Shown here: in pieces, positions 1-6,796 of the stretch
Position numbering within the stretch: position 1 is the first letter of the stretch
How the letters are laid out: each line of letters starts with the position of its first letter
NCBI GenBank assembly: GCA_023418375.1
Contig: JAEZZV010000238.1
Coordinates: 1 to 8,561, forward strand
Source: Actinomycetes bacterium
Lineage (GTDB): Bacteria > Actinomycetota > Actinomycetes > Actinomycetales > Cellulomonadaceae
Length of the DNA: 8,561 bases
Direction of reading: 5' to 3'
Made by a program: the position numbers and the translations under genes
The notes under the pieces: generated by a model
Database searches by the model: none
What the model was told of the DNA's origin: nothing
Seen by the model: the letters and a program-made list of their open reading frames with translations, nothing else

Positions 1-107
1 GGCCGTCGGGTCCGCCCTCCGGCGCCCTGGGGCCCGCTGCGCGAGCGCGCGCTGACCCGCCGGTGGCGCGCAGACCGCGGCCGCCAGGCCCAGCGGCACC
101 TGGACCG
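1..107. other. Left-edge region without an assignable gene
   Basis: The last 107 bases beyond rel carry the GC stem-loop and otherwise nothing I can name. One plus-strand frame runs from the edge to a TGA at 53-55 and could be the tail of a convergent gene. A minus-strand frame from a GTG at 99 stays open to the edge. Neither has a recognisable motif or a clear ribosome site, so neither is called. Confidence 0.4.
47..71. terminator. GC-rich stem-loop downstream of rel, possible terminator
   Basis: GCGCGC (47-52) can pair with GCGCGC (66-71), with an inner ACC/GGT stem closing a CGCC loop. The structure begins 36 bases past the rel stop codon. It has no T-tract on either strand, so it is only a candidate for ending rel transcription. 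Confidence 0.3.
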
Positions 108-2501
108 TCAGGAGCGGGTCGACACCTCGGCGGCGCGCGACCCGGTGATGCGGTACACGTCGAAGACGCCGTCCACCTTGCGCACGGCCGCGAGGACGGA
201 GTTCAGGTGCGCCGGGTCGGCCATCTCGAAGATGAACCGCGACATCGCGACGCGGTCCCGGCTCGTCGACACCGTGGCCGACAGGATGTTGACGTGGTGG
301 TCCGACAGGACCCGGGTGACGTCCGAGAGCAGGCGGGACCGGTCGAGCGCCTCGACCTGGATCTGCACGAGGAACAGCGTGTTCGGGCCGACGTCCCACT
401 CGACGTCGACCAGGCGCTCGGGCTGAGCGCGCAGCCCTTCGACGTTGCCGCAGTCGGTCCGGTGCACGCTCACCCCGGCGCCACGCGTGATGAAGCCGAC
501 GATGTCGTCGCCGGGCACCGGCGTGCAGCACTTGGCGAGCTTGACCCACACGTCCGTGACGCCCTTGACGACGACGCCCGCGTCGCCGGTGTGCACCCGT
601 GGCTGCCGACCCGGGCGCGCGGTCTCGGCGACGTCCTCCTCGGTCCCCTGCTCGCCGCCCATGGACTGGACGAGGCGGTGCACGACCGTCGCCGCCGACG
701 CCTGGCCCTCGCCGATCGCCGCGTACAGCGACGAGACGTCGGCGAACCGCATCTCGTTGGCGAGCGTGACCATCGCCTCGTGGGTGAGCAGGCGCTGGAT
801 CGGCAGGTTCTGCTTGCGCATGGCCTTCGCGATGGCCACCTTGCCGTGCTCGATCGCCTCCTCGCGGCGCTCCTTGGAGAACCACTGCCGGATCTTGTTG
901 CGGGCGCGCGGGCTCTTGACGAAGGTCATCCAGTCCCGACTGGGGCCGGCGGCCTCGGACTTCGACGTCAGCACCTCGACGACGTCGCCGTTCTCGAGCG
1001 GCGAGTCGAGCGGAACGAGGCGCCCGTTGACGCGGGCGCCCATGGTCCGGTGGCCGACCTCGGTGTGCACCGCGTAGGCGAAGTCCACAGGCGTCGACCC
1101 CGCCGGGAGCGCCATCACGTCGCCCTTGGGCGTGAAGACGAAGACCTCCTGCCCGCGGATCTCGAAGCGCAGCGAGTCGAGGAACTCGGTCGGGTCCGCG
1201 GTCTCCTGCTGCCAGTCGATGAGCTGCCGGAGCCAGGCCATCTCCCCGGCACCCTCGGCGGTGCCGTTCTTGGTGTTCTCCTTGTACTTCCAGTGCGCCG
1301 CGACGCCGTACTCGGCTCGCCGGTGCATGTCGTGCGTGCGGATCTGGATCTCGACAGGCTTGCCGCCGGGCCCGATGACCGTCGTGTGCAACGACTGGTA
1401 CATGTTGAACTTGGGCATCGCGATGTAGTCCTTGAACCGGCCCGGGACCGGGTTCCATCGCGCGTGCAGGGCGCCGAGCGCCGCGTAGCAGTCGCGGACA
1501 GTGTCGACGAGCACCCGGACGCCCACGAGGTCGTAGATGTCGGCGAAGTCGCGGCCGCGCACGATCATCTTCTGGTAGATCGAGTAGTAGTGCTTCGGGC
1601 GTCCGGTGACGGTGGCCTTCACCTTCGCGCCGCGCAGGTCCTCGATGACGCGCTGGCGCACCACCGACAGGTACTCGTCACGGGCCGGCGCGCGCTCCGC
1701 GACGAGGTGCACGATCTCCTCGTAGACCTTCGGGTACAGCGTCGCGAAGGCGAGGTCCTCGAGCTCCCACTTGATCGTGTTCATGCCGAGCCGGTGCGCG
1801 AGCGGCGCGTAGATCTCCAGCGTCTCCCGGGCCTTGCGACGCGCGGACTCCTGCGGCACGAACCGCCAGGTGCGCGCGTTGTGCAGCCTGTCGGCGAGCT
1901 TGATCACGAGGACACGGATGTCGCGCGACATCGCGACGACCATCTTGCGGACGGTCTCCGCCTGCGCCGCGTCGCCGTAGGACACGCGGTCGAGCTTGGT
2001 GACGCCGTCCACGAGGCCCGCGATCTCCTCGCCGAACTCCTCGCGGAGCTTGTCGAGCGAGTACTCGGTGTCCTCGACCGTGTCGTGCAGCAGCGCCGCC
2101 GCGAGCGTCGGGATCGTCATCCCCAGGTCGGCGAGGATCGTGGCGACCGCCACGGGGTGGGTGATGTACGGGTCACCGCTCTTGCGCGTCTGTCCGCGGT
2201 GGGCATCCTCCGCCGTTGCGTACGCCCGCTCCAGCAGGCTCACGTCTGCACGCGGCTGGCTGGTCCGGACGGCCACCAGGAGCGGTTCGAGCACCGGTGA
2301 CGCGGACGACGGACGCGTACCGAACCGGACCAGGCGGGAGCGGACCCGGCTCGAGGCGGGCGAGGGCACCGGCGGAGCCTCGTTGCCCGGGGCGCGCGGG
2401 GCCGGCATGGCCATCACCGCCGGTGGGGCTTCGCCGGCACCCCCCGGGAGGTCCGCGCCGGGCGCGGCAGTGGGACGCTCCGGCGTCGTCGGCTCAGCCA
2501 T
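108..2501 (-). CDS. rel: Bifunctional (p)ppGpp synthetase/hydrolase Rel
   Basis: This is a 797-residue long RSH protein, the stringent-response enzyme that makes (p)ppGpp from ATP and GTP/GDP on stalled ribosomes and also hydrolyses it. The order is: Ala/Pro-rich extension (1-80); HD hydrolase domain with H115, H139-D140 (LLHDTVEDT) and D204 (KLADRLHN); synthetase domain with GRPKHYYSIYQKM (300-312), DIYDLVGVRV (321-330), RFKDYIAMPK (355-364) and KPVEIQIRT (381-389); TGS (about 448-511); helical region; zinc-finger-like domain with C658, C659, H680 and C684; and C-terminal ACT (about 708-787). RFKD is the RxKD type of bifunctional Rel/SpoT, not the ExDD of RelA, and both active sites look intact. 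The ATG at 2501 has the ribosome site GGGAGGAGGG just ahead. It is often annotated relA in actinobacteria; rel is the clearer name. Confidence 0.97.
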   Translation of the reverse strand: MAEPTTPERPTAAPGADLPGGAGEAPPAVMAMPAPRAPGNEAPPVPSPASSRVRSRLVRFGTRPSSASPVLEPLLVAVRTSQPRADVSLLERAYATAEDAHRGQTRKSGDPYITHPVAVATILADLGMTIPTLAAALLHDTVEDTEYSLDKLREEFGEEIAGLVDGVTKLDRVSYGDAAQAETVRKMVVAMSRDIRVLVIKLADRLHNARTWRFVPQESARRKARETLEIYAPLAHRLGMNTIKWELEDLAFATLYPKVYEEIVHLVAERAPARDEYLSVVRQRVIEDLRGAKVKATVTGRPKHYYSIYQKMIVRGRDFADIYDLVGVRVLVDTVRDCYAALGALHARWNPVPGRFKDYIAMPKFNMYQSLHTTVIGPGGKPVEIQIRTHDMHRRAEYGVAAHWKYKENTKNGTAEGAGEMAWLRQLIDWQQETADPTEFLDSLRFEIRGQEVFVFTPKGDVMALPAGSTPVDFAYAVHTEVGHRTMGARVNGRLVPLDSPLENGDVVEVLTSKSEAAGPSRDWMTFVKSPRARNKIRQWFSKERREEAIEHGKVAIAKAMRKQNLPIQRLLTHEAMVTLANEMRFADVSSLYAAIGEGQASAATVVHRLVQSMGGEQGTEEDVAETARPGRQPRVHTGDAGVVVKGVTDVWVKLAKCCTPVPGDDIVGFITRGAGVSVHRTDCGNVEGLRAQPERLVDVEWDVGPNTLFLVQIQVEALDRSRLLSDVTRVLSDHHVNILSATVSTSRDRVAMSRFIFEMADPAHLNSVLAAVRKVDGVFDVYRITGSRAAEVSTRS

Positions 2502-2618
2502 CGTCCCTCCTCCCGCGGCCTTCGGATCGAGGCTCCGAGTCTACTGTCGGGACAACGGCCGCCACCGCCGCGGTATGCCCGCACCCGGTCCGCACGGGCG
2601 CCGCGTCCCGCGCGGGCG
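2502..2618 (-). other. apt-rel intergenic region with possible hairpins
   Basis: A 117-base spacer lies between apt and rel. Just after the apt stop is a perfect 10-base palindrome CCCGCGCGGG (2607-2616), and a GCCCG/CGGGC inverted repeat with a 13-base centre follows (about 2578-2600). Neither has a T-tract, so a terminator function is uncertain. The rel-proximal half has the candidate promoter and the rel ribosome site GGGAGGAGGG. Confidence 0.45.
2539..2544 (-). promoter_or_regulatory. Candidate -10 element for rel
   Basis: The minus strand reads TAGACT, a TAnnnT match, 37 bases before the rel ATG. No good -35 sits 16-19 bases further up; a TTGTCC is present but only 6 bases away. A separate rel promoter is plausible because the apt-rel spacer is much longer than the secD-secF-apt junctions. 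Confidence 0.35.
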
Positions 2619-3155
2619 TCAGTACGTGAGGAGGACGTCGATCGGACGGCCCGGGAGGCGGTCCCGGCCGTGCAGGAACGTCAGCTCCATGAGGAACGAC
2701 AGCCCGACGACCACGCCGCCCGCCTTCTCCAGCAGGGCAACCGTCGCGGCGGCCGTGCCGCCCGTCGCGAGCACGTCGTCGACGATCAGCACGCGGGAGC
2801 CAGCCTTGATCGTGTCGGGGTGGACCTCGAGGACGGCGCTGCCGTACTCGAGCTCGTAGGCACCCGCGAGGGTCTCCCTCGGCAGCTTGCCGGCCTTGCG
2901 GACCGGGATGAACCCCGCGCCCAGGGCAACGGCGACCGGCGCGCCCAGGATGAACCCCCGGGCCTCCATGCCGACGACCAGGTCGATCGGCCCGGGCGCA
3001 CGCTCCGCCAGGTCGTCGACGACGTCCTTGAGCGCCGGTCCGTCCGCGAGCAGCGGCGTGATGTCCTTGAAGACCACGCCGGGCTCCGGGAAGTCGGGGA
3101 CGTCCTGGACGAGCGCCGCGGTCCGGTCGATGACCCCCTGGCGGCCGCCGCTCAC
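2619..3155 (-). CDS. apt: Adenine phosphoribosyltransferase
   Basis: This 178-residue cytosolic enzyme converts adenine and PRPP to AMP and pyrophosphate in purine salvage. The family marks are all present: DFPEPGVVFKDITPLL (21-36), VGMEARGFILG (61-71), VRKAGKLP (85-92), the flexible-loop region ELEYG (101-105), and the PRPP-binding motif VLIVDDVLATGGT (122-134) with the paired aspartates D126-D127. The length is standard. The start is GTG at 3155, which overlaps the secF stop as GTGA. A strong GGGAGGAA ribosome site lies 5 bases ahead, so translation is probably coupled to secF. It is followed by a 117-base spacer and rel. The secDF-apt-rel order is known from Streptomyces and other actinobacteria; AMP supply next to (p)ppGpp synthesis may be a functional link, but that is inference. 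Confidence 0.97.
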   Translation of the reverse strand: MSGGRQGVIDRTAALVQDVPDFPEPGVVFKDITPLLADGPALKDVVDDLAERAPGPIDLVVGMEARGFILGAPVAVALGAGFIPVRKAGKLPRETLAGAYELEYGSAVLEVHPDTIKAGSRVLIVDDVLATGGTAAATVALLEKAGGVVVGLSFLMELTFLHGRDRLPGRPIDVLLTY

Positions 3156-4258
3156 GACTTCCTCCCGGCCGGGCGGTTCGGGCTCTTGCGGCGCGGCTGC
3201 GCGCGGTTGCCCTGGTGCTCGCCCGGGACGAGGGCGCCGACGCGCACGCGAGCGGGCTCGTCGCCGGCCTCACCGGTGGCCGCGGCCGCGCGCGTCTTCG
3301 CGACGAGCGCGTTGTGCTCGCGGATCCGCGGCTCGCGCTCACGCAGCCACACCAGCAGCGGCGGCGCGAGGAAGACCGAGGAGTACGTCCCGACGACGAT
3401 GCCGACGAAGAGCGCGAGCGCGATGTCGCGCAGCGTGCCCGCGCCGAGCAGGAACGCTCCGATGAACAGGATCGACGCCACGGGGAGCACAGCCACGACG
3501 GAGGTGTTGAGCGACCGCACGAGCGTCTGGTTCACCGCCAGGTTCGCCAGCTCGCCGAACGTGTACCGGCGCTGCTCGGTGACCTTGGCCACGTTCTCGC
3601 GGACCTTGTCGAACACCACCACCGTGTCGTAGAGCGAGTAGCCGAGGATCGTCAGGAAGCCGATCACCGTGGCCGGCGTGACCTCCCAGCCGATCGCCGC
3701 GTACACCCCGACGGTGATCGCCACGTCGTGCAGGAGCGCGACGATCCCGGACACCGCCATGCGCCAGTCCCGGAAGTACACCGTGAGGACGCCGGCCACG
3801 AGGAACAGGAAGATCACGAGACCGCGAAGGGCCTTGCTCGTCACGTCCTGGCCCCATGTCGCGCCGATGAAGGACGACCCAACCGTCGACGGGTCGACGT
3901 CGTAGGCCTCCGCCAGCAGGCCGGAGAGCTCGGTGGTCTCCTCGTCCGTGAGCTGCGAGGTCTGCACGCGGACGCTGTCGGAGCCGACGATGGAGACCCG
4001 CGGCGGGTCGGCGCCCTCGATCTGCGCCACGGCGTCGAGTGCGGGCTGCTCGGCCACGTCCGTGACGCCGGGGACCGTGAACTCGGACCCGCCCCGGAAG
4101 GCGATGCCGGCGTTGAGGCCGACCGTCGACAGCAGGACGACGGCCGCAAGGATCACGACCCCCGCGATGGCGAACCACCGGGACCTCGCACCGATGACGT
4201 CGTACGAGCGCTTGCCCGTGTAGAGGTCGTTACCCCACTGGGCCATCCTGCCGGGCAT
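3152..4258 (-). CDS. secF: SecF, Sec translocase accessory subunit
   Basis: This 368-residue partner of SecD completes the 12-helix proton-driven SecDF complex. It has helix 1 (about 27-47), an extracytoplasmic domain (48-142) and five further helices (about 143-163, 167-189, 194-214, 250-272, 279-303). The family motif GYSLYDTVVVFDKVREN (206-222) is intact with D211, as is LNTSVVAVLPVASIL (250-264). The motif after helix 1 reads GIAFRGGSEF (51-60), where most SecF proteins have an acidic residue in place of A53. The tail (306-368) is basic, ending NRPAGRKS, and probably cytoplasmic. The start ATG at 4258 shares one base with the secD stop (TGATG) and has a strong AAGGGAAGGA ribosome site ending 6 bases upstream. 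A second Met at codon 5 lacks such a site. The stop overlaps the apt start. Confidence 0.96.
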   Translation of the reverse strand: MPGRMAQWGNDLYTGKRSYDVIGARSRWFAIAGVVILAAVVLLSTVGLNAGIAFRGGSEFTVPGVTDVAEQPALDAVAQIEGADPPRVSIVGSDSVRVQTSQLTDEETTELSGLLAEAYDVDPSTVGSSFIGATWGQDVTSKALRGLVIFLFLVAGVLTVYFRDWRMAVSGIVALLHDVAITVGVYAAIGWEVTPATVIGFLTILGYSLYDTVVVFDKVRENVAKVTEQRRYTFGELANLAVNQTLVRSLNTSVVAVLPVASILFIGAFLLGAGTLRDIALALFVGIVVGTYSSVFLAPPLLVWLREREPRIREHNALVAKTRAAAATGEAGDEPARVRVGALVPGEHQGNRAQPRRKSPNRPAGRKS

Positions 4259-6102
4259 CAGGCGTCCTTCCCTTCGGCCTGGGCCTGCTCACCGGCTGCG
4301 GCGCGCTGGGCGGCCTTCCGCTCGGCGATGGTCATCCGCGCGCCGACGGCGACGACGGGCTCCGTCTCGACGTCGGAGGCGGCCTTCGGCTCGCGCACCT
4401 TCCCGCGGCCGACGTACCGGGACCGCGCGCCCAGCAGGCTCGGGTCGAGGCCGGAGAACCGGTGCCCCTCGGCGAAGAACCTGCGGCGCGAGAGCAGCAG
4501 CATCACCGGGTGCGTGAAGAGGAACACGATGATGAGGTCGATCACGGTGGTCAGGCCCAGCGTGAAGGCGAAGCCCCGGACACCGCCCACCGCCAGGAAG
4601 TAGAGCACGACGGCCGCGAGGAGGCTGACGGCGTCGGAGGCGAGGATCGTGCGCTTCGCGCGGCTCCAGCCGGCCTCGACGGCGGCGGCCAGCGGACGAC
4701 CCTCGCGCAGCTCGTCCTTGATGCGTTCGAAGTACACGATGAACGAGTCGGCGGTGATGCCGATGGCCACGATGAGGCCGGCGACGCCGGGCAGGCTCAG
4801 GCGGTACCCCTGGACCCACGACAGCACGGTGATCGTCAGGAACGCGAGCGCGGCGGCGACCAGGAGCGACGCGATCGTCACGAACCCCAGCGCGCGGTAC
4901 TGCCCGATCGAGTACAGGCCGACGAGGATCAGGCCGACCAGACCCGCCAGAAGACCGCGCTGGAGCTGCTCGTCACCGAGCGTCGCGGAGATCTGCTCCT
5001 CGCTGCGGACCTCGAAGGTCAGCGGCAGCGAGCCGAAGTTGAGCTGACGCGCCAGCGTGTTGGCCTGCGCCGTCGTGAACTGGCCCGAGATCTCGGCCCC
5101 CCCGTCCGGGATGATCGCCCGGACCGCGGGCGCCGAGATGACCAGGCCGTCGAGGACGATGGCGAACTGGTTGCGCGGGGACTCGAGGCCCGCGAGCCGC
5201 TCCGTCGTGTCGGCGAAGCGGCTGGTCCCCTCGGAGCCGAACTCGAGGTTGACCACGCGCTCGTTCGTGATGGCGCCCTGCGCCGTCACCCGCAGGGTCG
5301 AGCTCGCGCTCGAGACCATGTCACCGTCGATCTCGACGGGCCCGAGGGCGTACTTGGCCGTGCCGTCCACCGCGCAGGTGACGAACGCGGCGTCGGGGTC
5401 GCCGACCCGGCTGGCCCCACCGCGCAGGTTCGCGGGATCGGTGCAGTCGAGCTCGTTGAGCTGGGTCACCACGTCGTCGGTCAGCCAGGCCGGGTCGCTC
5501 GGGTCGGCCGGGGTCGTGCCCTCGACGGTGTCGCCGCTGCCGGCGTCGTCGCCCTCGTCGGCCGCGGTCTTGGAGACCTGGTCGGCCTCCCCCGCGCCTT
5601 CGTCGGTCGCGCCCTCGTCGGTCGCGCCGTCGTCGAGCGTCGCCTCGTCGCCCGCTGCGTCCTGCGCCGGGTCCGCCGGCTCGAGGGCCGCCGGGTCGAC
5701 GGGCTGCGGGTTCGTGACGACGAGCACCGGCCGGAAGACGAGCTGGGCGGACTCCTTCACCAGCTCCAGCGTCTCCTCGCTCGGGGTCCCCGGGAGCGCC
5801 ACGACGATGTTGCTACCGCCCTGGCTCGAGATCTCGGCCTCGGCCACGCCCGAGGCGTCGACGCGCTGCCGGATGATGTCGATCGCCTGGTTGATGGCGG
5901 AGTCCGTGACGTCCTCGCCCGTCGTCGACACCGGCTCGAGGATGACCTCGGTGCCACCCTCGAGGTCGAGGGCCAGCTGAGGGGTGTAGCTCGCGTCGGA
6001 CCAGCGCTCACCTGCGACCAGGGCGGCCAGCAGGCCGATCATGAGCAGCGCCAGTGTCACCAGCGGGCGCGAGGGCCGTGCGCGGCGTGGGGTCGTAGCC
6101 AA
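4258..6102 (-). CDS. secD: SecD, Sec translocase accessory subunit
   Basis: This 614-residue membrane protein, with SecF, uses the proton gradient to pull exported proteins off SecYEG on the outer face. It has an N-terminal membrane helix (about 13-31), the conserved LALDLEGGTEV (43-53), and a large extracytoplasmic P1 region (about 34-380). Five C-terminal membrane helices (about 382-535) carry LSLPGVAGLIVAIGITADSF with D452 in the proton-pathway position, then YFERIKDELREG and AGWSRAKRTILASDAV. P1 is interrupted by an acidic low-complexity insert (about 132-205) with a GATDE repeat, and has two cysteines, C220 and C243. The cytoplasmic tail is about 75 residues. The start is TTG at 6102, because no ATG or GTG sits before the first membrane helix; the upstream GAGAGAAG is a weak ribosome site. 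TGA overlaps the secF ATG by one base. Confidence 0.96.
   Translation of the reverse strand: MATTPRRARPSRPLVTLALLMIGLLAALVAGERWSDASYTPQLALDLEGGTEVILEPVSTTGEDVTDSAINQAIDIIRQRVDASGVAEAEISSQGGSNIVVALPGTPSEETLELVKESAQLVFRPVLVVTNPQPVDPAALEPADPAQDAAGDEATLDDGATDEGATDEGAGEADQVSKTAADEGDDAGSGDTVEGTTPADPSDPAWLTDDVVTQLNELDCTDPANLRGGASRVGDPDAAFVTCAVDGTAKYALGPVEIDGDMVSSASSTLRVTAQGAITNERVVNLEFGSEGTSRFADTTERLAGLESPRNQFAIVLDGLVISAPAVRAIIPDGGAEISGQFTTAQANTLARQLNFGSLPLTFEVRSEEQISATLGDEQLQRGLLAGLVGLILVGLYSIGQYRALGFVTIASLLVAAALAFLTITVLSWVQGYRLSLPGVAGLIVAIGITADSFIVYFERIKDELREGRPLAAAVEAGWSRAKRTILASDAVSLLAAVVLYFLAVGGVRGFAFTLGLTTVIDLIIVFLFTHPVMLLLSRRRFFAEGHRFSGLDPSLLGARSRYVGRGKVREPKAASDVETEPVVAVGARMTIAERKAAQRAAAGEQAQAEGKDA
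5594..5638 (-). repeat. 15-bp tandem repeat in the acidic insert of secD
   Basis: Two nearly identical 15-base units (plus strand 5594-5608 and 5609-5623, one difference) are followed by a partial third (5624-5638). They encode GATDE repeats inside the acidic insert of the SecD P1 domain. The unit preserves the frame. Confidence 0.75.
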
Positions 6103-6141
6103 CGTCAGTCTTCTCTCGTGAGCGGTGCGCGTCGTCGCGCG

Positions 6142-6621
6142 TCAGCGCGTGGGCTTGTCGTCGCCGTCGCCGTCGTCGTCGGGCGTCAGGCTGGACGCGT
6201 CGTCCGGGACCTCGACATCCTCCCAGTCGTCAGCGGTCTCCTCGGAGGACTCGCCGTACTCGTCGACCGCCTCGTCCTCGGAGTACTCCTCGTCGGTGTA
6301 CTCGTCCTCGGTGTACTCCTCGTCCTCGAGGTCCTCGTCGGAGTCCTCGGCGGCCTCGTCGGCGGGCGGCGTCACGACGGTGGCGATGGCGCGCTTCGCC
6401 CAACGCATCGTGACGCCGGGCGTCGTCTCGAGAACGACGACGTCGTCCTCGATCTCCACGACGGTGCCGTACAGGCCGCCGTGGGTCATCACGTCGGTAC
6501 CGGGGGCGAGCGACTGCAGGAGAGCCGCCTGCTCCTTGCGCATCTTCCGCTGTGGCGCACCCATCACCCACAGGAGCCCGAGGAGCAGCAGAGGAAGCAG
6601 GAGAAACTCGAGTCCACCCAT
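6142..6621 (-). CDS. yajC: YajC, preprotein translocase accessory membrane subunit
   Basis: This is a 159-residue single-pass membrane protein that joins SecD and SecF in the Sec holotranslocon. One membrane segment (about 4-21, very Leu-rich) is followed at once by a basic stretch QRKMRKEQ (24-31), placing the C-terminal part in the cytoplasm. The conserved YajC fold lies at 32-84, with LAPGTDVMTHGGLYGTVVEI as its hallmark. Residues 87-159 form a strongly acidic tail with three 5-residue repeats (YTEDE, YTDEE, YSEDE; 103-117). Typical YajC is about 110 residues, so the tail accounts for the extra length; acidic tails are frequent in actinobacterial YajC. The ATG at 6621 places the membrane segment at the N-terminus as expected, with only a modest purine-rich GAAGG upstream. 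It lies 39 bases before secD on the same strand, which supports the call. Confidence 0.93.
   Translation of the reverse strand: MGGLEFLLLPLLLLGLLWVMGAPQRKMRKEQAALLQSLAPGTDVMTHGGLYGTVVEIEDDVVVLETTPGVTMRWAKRAIATVVTPPADEAAEDSDEDLEDEEYTEDEYTDEEYSEDEAVDEYGESSEETADDWEDVEVPDDASSLTPDDDGDGDDKPTR
6283..6327 (-). repeat. 15-bp tandem repeat (3 copies) in the yajC acidic tail
   Basis: Three adjacent 15-base units on the plus strand each begin GTACTC (6283-6297, 6298-6312, 6313-6327). They differ at a few positions and encode the residue repeats YTEDE, YTDEE and YSEDE. The unit length keeps the frame, so copy number could vary without disrupting the gene. Confidence 0.8.
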
Positions 6622-6795
6622 GTGGGTCTCACACGCCCTTCGATCGGTTGCCGCCGGGCAGTCTAGGCGACCTGCCCTCCCCCGCCCTAACGTCCCGCGC
6701 CCGACGTCGTCGCCGAGCCCGGCGGTCCGTTCCCCGGACGCCCGGCGGGCCTGCTCGCCCGGGGGCCTACGTCCCTGCCGTCACGCGTGTGCGCG
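6622..6795 (-). other. ruvB-yajC intergenic region
   Basis: This 174-base spacer is the longest in the window. Its ruvB-proximal part holds the small stem-loops and its yajC-proximal part a TAGACT promoter-like hexamer. I see no small reading frame with a good start, no tRNA and no recognisable riboswitch in it. It most likely separates the ruv and sec transcription units. Confidence 0.6.
6660..6665 (-). promoter_or_regulatory. Candidate -10 element for yajC-secDF-apt
   Basis: The minus strand reads TAGACT, a good TAnnnT match, 38 bases before the yajC ATG. This would give a leader of about 30 bases. The best -35-like hexamer is TTAGGG with a 19-base gap, which is poor, so the call rests on the -10 alone. 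The same hexamer occurs at nearly the same distance before rel. Confidence 0.35.
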
Positions 6796-6796
6796 T
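6725..6796 (-). terminator. Tandem GC stem-loops after ruvB, possible terminator region
   Basis: Three short inverted repeats follow the ruvB stop codon. They are a 5-bp ACGCG/CGCGT stem with a 4-base loop (6796-6783, touching the stop), CGGGC/GCCCG with a 6-base loop (6761-6746), and GTCCG/CGGAC with a 5-base loop (6739-6725). None has a T-tract. Intrinsic terminators without T-tracts are reported in actinobacteria, so this cluster could end or weaken ruv transcription before yajC, but short stems arise easily in such GC-rich DNA. Confidence 0.3.

Noticed and set aside
1..55. Possible C-terminus of a plus-strand gene ending at TGA 53-55
   Set aside because: Only 17 codons are visible, with no motif. 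An open frame of this length is expected by chance in such GC-rich DNA.
63..2300. Long plus-strand open frame of 745 codons opposite rel
   Set aside because: It is the antisense shadow of rel, with Arg/Asp/Val/His-rich composition and no domain. Such open frames are expected opposite GC-rich genes with strong third-position bias.
2494..3342. Minus-strand open frame of 282 codons overlapping apt
   Set aside because: It is an alternate frame of apt and of the end of secF, very Arg/Pro-rich and without motifs. apt in the other frame has every family signature.
3215..4603. Plus-strand open frame of 462 codons opposite secF
   Set aside because: It is antisense to secF and the 3' end of secD, with no motif and biased composition.
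4462..6666. Long plus-strand open frame of 734 codons opposite yajC and secD
   Set aside because: It covers two well-supported genes plus part of a spacer, has no recognisable motif and shows the same Arg/Asp/Val-rich shadow composition.
6622..6795. Small RNA or riboswitch in the ruvB-yajC spacer
   Set aside because: Only short generic GC stems are visible, with no conserved riboswitch core that I recognise.
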